A stretch of DNA of 6,418 nucleotides from Prevotella sp. Lineage in GTDB: Bacteria; Bacteroidota; Bacteroidia; Bacteroidales; Bacteroidaceae. Where the stretch lies: assembly GCA_021204735.1 (NCBI GenBank), contig JAJPYV010000112.1, positions 16,762 to 23,179 on the forward strand. The letters run 5' to 3'. The notes below the pieces were generated by a model. That model searched no databases. It was not told the origin of the DNA and worked only from the letters and a program-made list of their open reading frames with translations. Position numbers and translations under genes: made by a program. Below are positions 1 to 5,239 of this stretch, piece after piece (the stretch's first letter is position 1; each line of letters opens with the position of its first letter).

Positions 1-60
1 GAAGATGAAGATGAAGAAGATGATGATGAAGAAGATGATGATGATTACGAAGACGATATA
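1..60 (+). repeat. GAA/GAT codon tract (trinucleotide repeat inside the coding region)
   Basis: The first 45 bases consist only of GAA and GAT codons. They are followed by TAC, GAA, GAC, GAT and ATA, and then a looser acidic stretch to about base 102. Because the period is three and in frame, slippage here would change the number of acidic residues without shifting the frame. The tract reaches the window edge, so its full length is unknown. Confidence 0.7.
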
Positions 61-327
61 GAAGACAAAGCAGAGAACGAAGATGAAGAATACGATGAAT
101 ACAGTGGTCTAATTTATTACTGCTCAGAAACTGGTAAGCGATATATAATCGCACAAGTGGATGAGAATGCCGTAAAACATGGTAAGTTACCAATTCTCGA
201 CTATCTGATTTCCGGAGTTGCGGCAGGGGAGTTTAGAGTTAAGGTTTACTTAATGACACCAAAAAAAGAACACAAATCCCGATACGATTGGGATCTACTA
301 TACAATGAAGAATTTTGTTGCAAATAA
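1..327 (+). CDS. C-terminal part of an acidic-tract protein of unknown function
   Basis: Frame 1 is open from the first base to a TAA stop at 325-327, giving the last 108 residues; the start lies outside the window. Residues 1-34 are almost entirely Glu and Asp, broken by a few Tyr, Asn, Lys, Ala and Ile. Residues 35-108 look like a small folded region: an aromatic, beta-like stretch beginning SGLIYYCSETGKRY, a middle part (LPILDYLISGVAAGEF), and a tail of mixed charge ending EEFCCK. I see no signal peptide or membrane segment in the visible part. I do not recognise the family. Acidic low-complexity linkers occur in many unrelated proteins, so the tract says nothing firm about function. The reading frame is well supported because it is uninterrupted and followed closely by a terminator hairpin. 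Confidence 0.75.
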   Translation, partial: EDEDEEDDDEEDDDDYEDDIEDKAENEDEEYDEYSGLIYYCSETGKRYIIAQVDENAVKHGKLPILDYLISGVAAGEFRVKVYLMTPKKEHKSRYDWDLLYNEEFCCK

Positions 328-352
328 ATGTAATTAAGATTGAATAAACAAG

Positions 353-385
353 AAAGCCGCATCAGTGTATGCTGTGCGGCTTTTT
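353..385 (+). terminator. Rho-independent terminator between two convergent genes
   Basis: A nine-base stem (AAAGCCGCA at 353-361 pairing with TGCGGCTTT at 375-383) encloses a 13-base loop, and T residues continue to 385. It lies 25 bases after the stop of the acidic-tract gene, so it fits termination of that plus-strand transcript. Read on the minus strand, the hairpin lies about 50 bases after the stop of the membrane protein gene and is followed by a moderately T-rich stretch. It may therefore serve both transcripts. Confidence 0.8.
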
Positions 386-435
386 GTGTTTTGATGTAAG
401 TGCTTCGATAAATATAGCTTCCACATTTAATCTTA

Positions 436-1296
436 TTAATCGGTGCAGACGGCACGGATGGTTTGTCCACAATAGCGGAGAGGCCAGCTTTTGAGAAAGT
501 CTTTGGTGTCGAAAGTAAGTGCGAAGGCGCGTCGTGTATCTTCGGTGTCAGGAGTGGAACTCCAGTAGTAGCCCATTTCAGAGGTGGCGTAATAATCAGA
601 GTTGGTACGGCTACCGGCTGCGGGGAGGAAAATCTTCTTGCCATTCTTGCCAGTTACCATATAACCGTCATGGCTGCCTATTGTTGTCCATTCACCTTTA
701 CATTTAGAAATCAGTTCCTCACATTCCTCCTTTGTAGGCATTCTCCACGAACCGCCCCAGTTGACTTGAGCGGCATCGCGCTCAGCATCACCTGCGATAT
801 CGTTAATACTCCTGCCGAAAGTGTAGCAAGTAGCTTTTGTGTATTTAGTGCTTGTTTCCGACTTGCCCCAAGCATAATAATCGCCGTATTGGGATGGAGT
901 TTCCGCACCGACGTTGCAAGTAGCCCACTTGACACTTAAGCCCAAATCAACATAATCATGATTGTTGACAGATCCGCTTGCGTTATCGACAAGAGCCTGT
1001 TCCTCAGGGTCATCAATCACAGGAGCGACTACACTTTCTATTGAGTCACCAACGGAAGTAGTGCCAGTAGATTTCAGATGTTTCATTGCAAAAACCACAA
1101 TTATGGCAACAACGATCACAAAAATGATAAAGAAGAAAAAGTTTCTGATATAATGGTGCTTCTTAGGTCTTGGAGGGCGGCCGAATCCACCGTTTTGCGC
1201 ATGTCCATTGTTGGACATACGTCCGTTGTTCGGTCTATGACTGTCGTTATGACCGAAATTTCCTTCGTTAGGTCTATTATTATCTTTCTGTTTCAT
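436..1296 (-). CDS. Single-pass membrane protein with FISUMP/DUF1566-like extracytoplasmic domain
   Basis: The 286-residue product has three parts. Residues 1-50 are a low-complexity tail with about ten Asn and seven Gly plus Arg, Lys and His. Residues 51-71 are a very hydrophobic membrane helix (NFFFFIIFVIVVAIIVVFAM). After a short acidic linker, residues 115-286 form a domain with VDLGLSVKWATCNVGA (116-131), YGDYYAWGK (137-145), WRMPTKEECEEL (184-195), YYWSS (243-247) and the end RYCGQTIRAVC (274-284). That motif order is typical of Bacteroidetes proteins annotated as Fibrobacter-succinogenes-major-paralogous-domain or DUF1566-like, thought to have a C-type-lectin or formylglycine-enzyme-like fold. 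The basic cluster before the helix (RPPRPKKHH, 40-48) suggests the tail is cytoplasmic and the domain periplasmic. There is no lipobox or classical signal peptide. Partner and ligand are unknown. ATG at 1296 is chosen because no in-frame alternative upstream is evident and the tail reads as a continuous low-complexity unit. Confidence 0.85.
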   Translation of the reverse strand: MKQKDNNRPNEGNFGHNDSHRPNNGRMSNNGHAQNGGFGRPPRPKKHHYIRNFFFFIIFVIVVAIIVVFAMKHLKSTGTTSVGDSIESVVAPVIDDPEEQALVDNASGSVNNHDYVDLGLSVKWATCNVGAETPSQYGDYYAWGKSETSTKYTKATCYTFGRSINDIAGDAERDAAQVNWGGSWRMPTKEECEELISKCKGEWTTIGSHDGYMVTGKNGKKIFLPAAGSRTNSDYYATSEMGYYWSSTPDTEDTRRAFALTFDTKDFLKSWPLRYCGQTIRAVCTD

Positions 1297-1303
1297 GAGG
1301 GTA

Positions 1304-1340
1304 GAATTTAGAGTTAAGAATTAAGAGTTAAGAATTTGAG
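1304..1340. repeat. 14-base tandem repeat before the membrane protein start codon
   Basis: Two consecutive 14-base units, GAATTTAGAGTTAA (1304-1317) and GAATTAAGAGTTAA (1318-1331), differ by one base. They are followed by a partial third unit, GAATTTGAG. On the minus strand the array ends seven bases before the ATG of the gene at 1296, so it lies in that gene's leader. It is too short and has no spacers, so it is not a CRISPR. No function is evident. Confidence 0.75.
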
Positions 1341-1403
1341 ATTGCATGGCTCCTTGCTTGGGAGGAACTTGTTTTATTGTTTGCTAAATTATTTGCGAGA
1401 ATG

Positions 1404-1435
1404 AAAAGGTATTCAAAAAGTTTTGAATACCTTTT
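1404..1435 (-). terminator. Strong hairpin terminator after the exported cysteine peptidase gene
   Basis: A perfect 15-base inverted repeat (TTTTGAATACCTTTT at 1421-1435 and its complement at 1404-1418) is separated by only two bases. On the minus strand it starts eight bases after the peptidase stop codon and ends in a T run followed by T-rich sequence. It should end the pepP-pepC-type transcript and isolate the downstream membrane protein gene. Confidence 0.85.
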
Positions 1436-1443
1436 CGTATTTA

Positions 1444-2646
1444 TCAGATTCCCATTTTTTTGCGGATGTCCTTAGGGATAGCATTTTTGTTGATGAGGAA
1501 GTCCATAGTTTTGTAAGCGACATAGTTCTTGCTCATGTACCAGATGCCCTTGTAGTCGCCATACTCGCCCCAGGAGTTCTTTACCATATAATACTCACGG
1601 CCATTCTGGTCAGTAGCGATACCATAAATCAGCATGCCGTGATCATCAGTAGTTTCCCAATTATCGTAAGCCTCTTGTCGCATTTCCTGAGTAGGAATAA
1701 TTTCAGGAGCATCGATACCGAGAGAATCAAGTTTTGTTTTCTTTTCGGTGGCAGACAACTTAAACCACCTGTCAGCGTCGGTGCCAGCCATGCTGCGAGC
1801 TTTCTTCACGTCGTAGGCGATACCAAGACCCTTGCGGGTGAATCCATCCTCAGTAACATCACCGCCCCAAGCAACAGTGTATCCTTCGTTGACAGCATTG
1901 TCGATAATCTTCATCATGTCCTCCATAGGAACGTTGTAGCTAAGCGGCCAGCGCCAGTTGTCCTCAACCTCAACAACGAATTGAGACCAGAAAGGATGAT
2001 GGTTGTAGCTTGTGATAGTAACATAATCATCAAGGTCAAGACCAAGGCTGTTCATGAAAGACATCGGAGTATAAGAAACCCCCTCGTAAGTGAACGACTC
2101 AGGGCACTTGCCGAGGTAGCCATCGAGGATACCCTGCAAGCCCGTTTTCCAAGCACCCGATATTTTCTTTGCCTTACTTTTAGCTATGGCCTCGACGTAA
2201 GGAGTCATAGCATCAAAGAACTCATCGAAGTTAGCGAGCGTGTCGCCATAGAGAGTGCCGGGCAGGGGCATAGCATCCTCAGGGCAGATACCATAGTTTT
2301 GCAAGCAATAGAGAACATCGTAAGCACTACCGCCCTGTGAGAACGACACATCCCCGTGCATGCGAACCGACTTGATGGCGCGGTCCATGTAAGTATGATT
2401 AGCCACGAACATCTCGCAGAGGTCGTAAGTCTTGCCCGTTTTCTTGAGGATCTCACTCTCGAAATAGCTCAAAGTAGAATACGCCCAGCAAGTACCGCTA
2501 CGGTTCTGGTCCTTGATACTTGTGATTTTGTTCTCTTTCACTGTAGTGAACACAGGTTTCTTGTAGTCGACAGAATCCTTATTCTCCTGTGCGTTAGCGC
2601 CAGTTGCGATGATAGCAAACAAGGCAATGATAATCAACTGTTTCAT
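1444..2646 (-). CDS. pepC: Exported C1B cysteine aminopeptidase (aminopeptidase C / bleomycin hydrolase family)
   Basis: The product is 400 residues, slightly shorter than typical PepC or bleomycin hydrolase (about 435-455). The papain-type catalytic set is complete: Gln47 and Cys53 in DQNRSGTCWAYS, His336 in DDHGMLIYGIA and Asn357 in VKNSWGEYG. Family members are hexameric, self-compartmentalised enzymes that remove N-terminal residues from peptides. Residues 1-19 form a signal peptide (MKQLIIIALFAIIATGANA) with cleavage expected before Gln20, so this copy should act in the periplasm, unlike the cytosolic lactococcal and eukaryotic enzymes. Besides Cys53 there are Cys77, 114, 121 and 181, which could form disulfides after export. 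The gene starts 24 bases after the stop of the Xaa-Pro aminopeptidase on the same strand and has no promoter box of its own that I can see, so the two are probably co-transcribed. Family assignment is firm; the exact specificity (aminopeptidase or endopeptidase) is not. Confidence 0.92.
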   Translation of the reverse strand: MKQLIIIALFAIIATGANAQENKDSVDYKKPVFTTVKENKITSIKDQNRSGTCWAYSTLSYFESEILKKTGKTYDLCEMFVANHTYMDRAIKSVRMHGDVSFSQGGSAYDVLYCLQNYGICPEDAMPLPGTLYGDTLANFDEFFDAMTPYVEAIAKSKAKKISGAWKTGLQGILDGYLGKCPESFTYEGVSYTPMSFMNSLGLDLDDYVTITSYNHHPFWSQFVVEVEDNWRWPLSYNVPMEDMMKIIDNAVNEGYTVAWGGDVTEDGFTRKGLGIAYDVKKARSMAGTDADRWFKLSATEKKTKLDSLGIDAPEIIPTQEMRQEAYDNWETTDDHGMLIYGIATDQNGREYYMVKNSWGEYGDYKGIWYMSKNYVAYKTMDFLINKNAIPKDIRKKMGI

Positions 2647-2670
2647 TATTATTTATTTATTAATGTATAT

Positions 2671-4080
2671 CTAATTAGCATCTCCACCCCTCTGCATATA
2701 AATTTCCACGTCTTCCGGGTGGTAAGGAATGCGTTCCTCGCCAAGGAAGCGGCAGCCATCGTCAGTTATGAGAATATCATCCTCGATACGGATGCCACCG
2801 AAATTCTTGTAAGTCTCAAGAACATCATAATTAATGAAATCCTTGTGCAAACCTTGCTGTTTCCAATCATCAATGAGAGCAGGAATGAAATAGATACCAG
2901 GCTCATCAGTGAGGACAAATCCTTTCTCCAGTCGGCGACCCATACGCAGACAATTCGTGCCAAACTGAGTAGATGGTTGAATTTCATCGTCGAAGCCGAC
3001 ATAATTCTGACCGAGCCCCTCCATATCGTGCACATCCATGCCCATCATGTGCCCTAGACCGTGAGGCAAAAACATAGCATGCGCCCCCGCCTTGACAGCC
3101 TCGTCAACATCACCCTTCATCAGTCCGACCTCCTTAAGTTTTTCAGTCATCAGTTTGCAGACCGCCATGTGGACATCATAGTAGAGTACGCCCGGTTTAG
3201 CTACCTCAAGGACATAGTCGTGGCAAGCCTCCACAATCTGGTAAATCTCAAGTTGACGTTGCGTAAACTTACCATTGACAGGATAAGTACGAGTATGGTC
3301 AGAGCAGTAATTATTTCTGTTCTCAGCACCAGCATCACACAGTACAAGTCTGCCGCTTTCGAGACGGTTCCAAGAAGGGTTGCCATGCATTATCTCACCA
3401 TGTTGAGTGAAGATCGTGGCGAAACTGACCATAGCTCCGAAAGAGTTAGCAATACCGTTAATACGCCCACTGATAAACTTTTCGGTGAGTCCCGGTTCAG
3501 TGAGTCTCATAGCCGTAGTATGCATTTTATAACCGATGGAACAAGCATTCTCAATCTCATCAATTTCCTGTTGCTCCTTAGTAGAGCGCATTTTCACGAC
3601 AGCCTTAATCAGTTCTACGGAAGCCTCCTCCTTCTGTTTAGCATGATGAATGCCAAGCAAGTCAGAAATCTGGAGCATAGTGTCGTGACGGTAAGGCGGC
3701 AGAAAATGGATTCTGCGTTTCTGTTGAATAGCATTGTCGCAAATTACCTTAAGCGAAGACATAGGCGCGGTGTTGGCGATACCCACACTGTTAGCCATGT
3801 CACGCACACTGTCGACAGCCCCGAACCAAACGATGTCCTCGATGTCGATATCATCCCCGAAAAGAGTTTCAATATCCTCGTCAAAATCAATCACAGCAAC
3901 CAGACCGCTGCGTTCCAAACCGAAATAGTAGAGAAACGAAGAGTCCTGTCGGAAAGGATAATATCCGTTAGCAGGATAATTAGCGGGCGAATCGTTGTTA
4001 CCGAAGAAAATGGCGATGCCCCCTTTGACGAGATTTTTGAGGGCGGCACGTCGTTTAATGTATGTATCCTTACTGAACAT
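2671..4080 (-). CDS. pepP: Xaa-Pro aminopeptidase (M24B, PepP type)
   Basis: From ATG at 4080 the product is 469 residues, a little longer than E. coli PepP (441). It removes the N-terminal residue from peptides whose second residue is proline. Residues 1 to about 150 are the AMP_N/creatinase N-terminal domain (with NDSPANYPANGYYPFRQDSSF at about 28-49). Residues 165 to about 445 are the pita-bread metallopeptidase domain. All five dinuclear-metal ligands are visible: Asp249 (CDAGAE), Asp261 (YCSDHTRTYP), His344 (HGLGHMMG), Glu393 (TDEPGIYF) and Glu433 (GIRIEDD). The accessory histidines His340 and His351 are also present. There is no signal peptide, so it is cytoplasmic. A TTG in frame at 4110 would add ten residues, but that codon lies inside the proposed -7 promoter box, and MFSKDTYIKRR is the usual type of start in this family. 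It is the first gene of a likely two-gene unit with the exported PepC-type peptidase. Confidence 0.94.
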   Translation of the reverse strand: MFSKDTYIKRRAALKNLVKGGIAIFFGNNDSPANYPANGYYPFRQDSSFLYYFGLERSGLVAVIDFDEDIETLFGDDIDIEDIVWFGAVDSVRDMANSVGIANTAPMSSLKVICDNAIQQKRRIHFLPPYRHDTMLQISDLLGIHHAKQKEEASVELIKAVVKMRSTKEQQEIDEIENACSIGYKMHTTAMRLTEPGLTEKFISGRINGIANSFGAMVSFATIFTQHGEIMHGNPSWNRLESGRLVLCDAGAENRNNYCSDHTRTYPVNGKFTQRQLEIYQIVEACHDYVLEVAKPGVLYYDVHMAVCKLMTEKLKEVGLMKGDVDEAVKAGAHAMFLPHGLGHMMGMDVHDMEGLGQNYVGFDDEIQPSTQFGTNCLRMGRRLEKGFVLTDEPGIYFIPALIDDWKQQGLHKDFINYDVLETYKNFGGIRIEDDILITDDGCRFLGEERIPYHPEDVEIYMQRGGDAN

Positions 4081-4107
4081 AAAGTTGTTTTTTATTACAA
4101 TTAATTG

Positions 4108-4115
4108 CAAAGATA
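4108..4115 (-). promoter_or_regulatory. Bacteroidetes -7 box for the peptidase pair
   Basis: On the minus strand the sequence reads TATCTTTG, an exact match to the Bacteroidetes primary-sigma -7 consensus TAnnTTTG. It would start transcription near 4102, giving a leader of about 20 bases before the ATG at 4080. I find no clear TTTG-like -33 element at the usual 19-21 base spacing, so strength is uncertain. Confidence 0.6.
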
Positions 4116-4144
4116 TGTATTTTCAAACGAAATTAGTATCTTTG
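4114..4144 (+). promoter_or_regulatory. Bacteroidetes-type promoter for metF-metH
   Basis: The -7 box TATCTTTG (4137-4144) matches TAnnTTTG exactly. Nineteen bases upstream, TATG (4114-4117) matches three of four positions of the -33 TTTG element. Transcription would start near 4150, leaving a leader of about 47 bases. That is too short to hold a cobalamin or S-adenosylmethionine riboswitch. The -33 element overlaps the -7 box of the opposing promoter. Confidence 0.65.
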
Positions 4145-4197
4145 CATAAAGTTTTTATAACTATTTATCAAAAAGAGACCTACAAAGTAAGAATATC

Positions 4198-5151
4198 ATG
4201 AGTATCGCAACATACTTATCATCCCCCCACAGTACGGCATTCTCGTTTGAGATACTGCCGCCGTTGAGAGGCAAGAACATCAGTAAGCTGTATGAGACGG
4301 TAGAGCGACTATTGCCGTATAATCCCTCATACATCAACATAACCACCCACCGGACAGATGTAATATATAAAGAAGTGGAAGGCGGCTATTTCCGCAGATA
4401 CACCCAGCAGAAGCGGCCGGGATGCACGGCGATAGCCATAGCATTGAAGATGAAATACGGTATCACGCCAGTGCCCCATGTGATATGCAGTGACTATAAC
4501 AAGACCGAGTTAGAAGACGTCTTGATAGACCTTTCATTCATGGGAATAACCGACCTGTTAGTGTTGCGTGGCGACAGGGCAGCAGGGATGAACCGCTTTA
4601 TCCCGGTGGAGAACGGGCACAGTCATGCTATAGGTCTATGCGAACAAGTGAACAATTTCAACAACGGTATAATGATAGACGGCACCGAGCAAGAAACGCA
4701 AGCGATACCGTTCACCTACGGAGTGGCAGGATATCCCGAAAAGCACGAAGAAGCGATGAACATGGAAACCGACATAAGATACCTCAAGGCAAAGGTAGAA
4801 GCAGGAGCGAAATACGTCGTAACACAGATGTTCTTCGACAACAGAAAATATTTCGCATTCGTAGAAAAGTGCAGGGAAAACGGCATAAACGTGCCCATAA
4901 TACCGGGGCTGAAACCATTGACATCATTGACACAGAAAGAACTGTTGCCAAAGACATTCCACATCGACTTTCCGGAGGAGTTAGTCAAAGAGTTGCAACA
5001 CTGCAAGACCAATGATGACGTGAAAGCATTAGGCGTGGAGTGGGGAATAGCACAGGCAAGAGAACTGAAACAAGCAAATGTGCCAAGTATACATTTCTAC
5101 AGCATGAGTGCGTCATCATCCGTAGAACAGATAGCGAAACAAGTATATTGA
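4198..5151 (+). CDS. metF: 5,10-methylenetetrahydrofolate reductase
   Basis: The 317-residue flavoenzyme reduces 5,10-methylenetetrahydrofolate to 5-methyltetrahydrofolate in the cytoplasm, supplying the methyl group for methionine synthesis. E. coli MetF is 296 residues and forms an FAD-containing TIM barrel. Visible family signatures are FSFEILPP (15-22) with Glu18, the likely counterpart of catalytic Glu28 in E. coli; LVLRGDRA (121-128) with Asp126 as the FAD-proximal Asp; FTYGVAGYPEKHEEA (172-186); TQMFFD (209-214); and the C-terminal PSIHFYSMS (296-304). No domain is missing. The ATG at 4198 gives a normal N-terminus, and the leader is A-rich without a clear Shine-Dalgarno. metH follows 77 bases downstream on the same strand with no promoter box visible between, so an operon is likely. 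Isoleucine is encoded by ATA in 19 of 25 cases, unlike the minus-strand genes next to it. Confidence 0.96.
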   Translation: MSIATYLSSPHSTAFSFEILPPLRGKNISKLYETVERLLPYNPSYINITTHRTDVIYKEVEGGYFRRYTQQKRPGCTAIAIALKMKYGITPVPHVICSDYNKTELEDVLIDLSFMGITDLLVLRGDRAAGMNRFIPVENGHSHAIGLCEQVNNFNNGIMIDGTEQETQAIPFTYGVAGYPEKHEEAMNMETDIRYLKAKVEAGAKYVVTQMFFDNRKYFAFVEKCRENGINVPIIPGLKPLTSLTQKELLPKTFHIDFPEELVKELQHCKTNDDVKALGVEWGIAQARELKQANVPSIHFYSMSASSSVEQIAKQVY

Positions 5152-5239
5152 TGCAATAACGAAAGATTTATTGATATTGCAAAACAATAATGATTTTTTG
5201 GGGCAATACACGAAACAGAATTTTGATAATGCAAAACAA
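5152..5239. repeat. Imperfect direct duplication across the metF-metH gap
   Basis: Copy A (5153-5187) and copy B (5203-5239) share the ordered blocks GCAATA, ACGAAA, TTGATA and TGCAAAACAA, at least 28 of 35 positions, with small indels between blocks. Copy A also begins and ends with an inverted pair, TGCAATA (5152-5158) and TATTGCA (5175-5181). In copy B the second half carries one change (TAATGCA), and that change creates the metH ATG. The pattern could be a relic of a tandem duplication or a pair of protein-binding sites. Confidence 0.6.

Noticed and set aside
232..243. TTTAGAGTTAAG inside the acidic-tract gene matching the repeat at 1307-1318
   Set aside because: A single 12-base match in a 6.4 kb window is about what chance allows, and it is in coding sequence without the flanking repeat unit.
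1304..1340. CRISPR-like array
   Set aside because: The units are 14 bases and directly adjacent with no unique spacers, and no cas genes are in the window.
1384..1417. Possible minus-strand promoter for the membrane protein gene (TAATTTAG with a TTTG-like element upstream)
   Set aside because: The -7 box has one mismatch, the spacing is 22 bases, and the upstream element lies inside the terminator stem. It is too weak to list, although the gene needs a promoter somewhere in 1297-1443.
1423..2340. Long plus-strand open frame (305 codons) opposite the PepC-type gene
   Set aside because: It is antisense to a complete cysteine peptidase with its catalytic set, and it runs through that gene's terminator hairpin. 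The translation is not protein-like.
3061..4104. Long plus-strand open frame (347 codons) opposite pepP
   Set aside because: It is antisense to a complete PepP with all metal ligands, and its translation shows no family motif. It is a shadow frame.
4081..4110. TTG start at 4110 extending pepP by ten residues
   Set aside because: The TTG lies within the minus-strand -7 promoter box, and the added residues (MQLIVIKNNF) are not like family N-termini. ATG at 4080 is preferred.
5190..5228. Upstream in-frame ATG for metH
   Set aside because: It would add MIFWGNTRNRILI, which does not resemble MetH N-termini. The ATG at 5229 gives the usual short lead into KERIMVLDGAMG.
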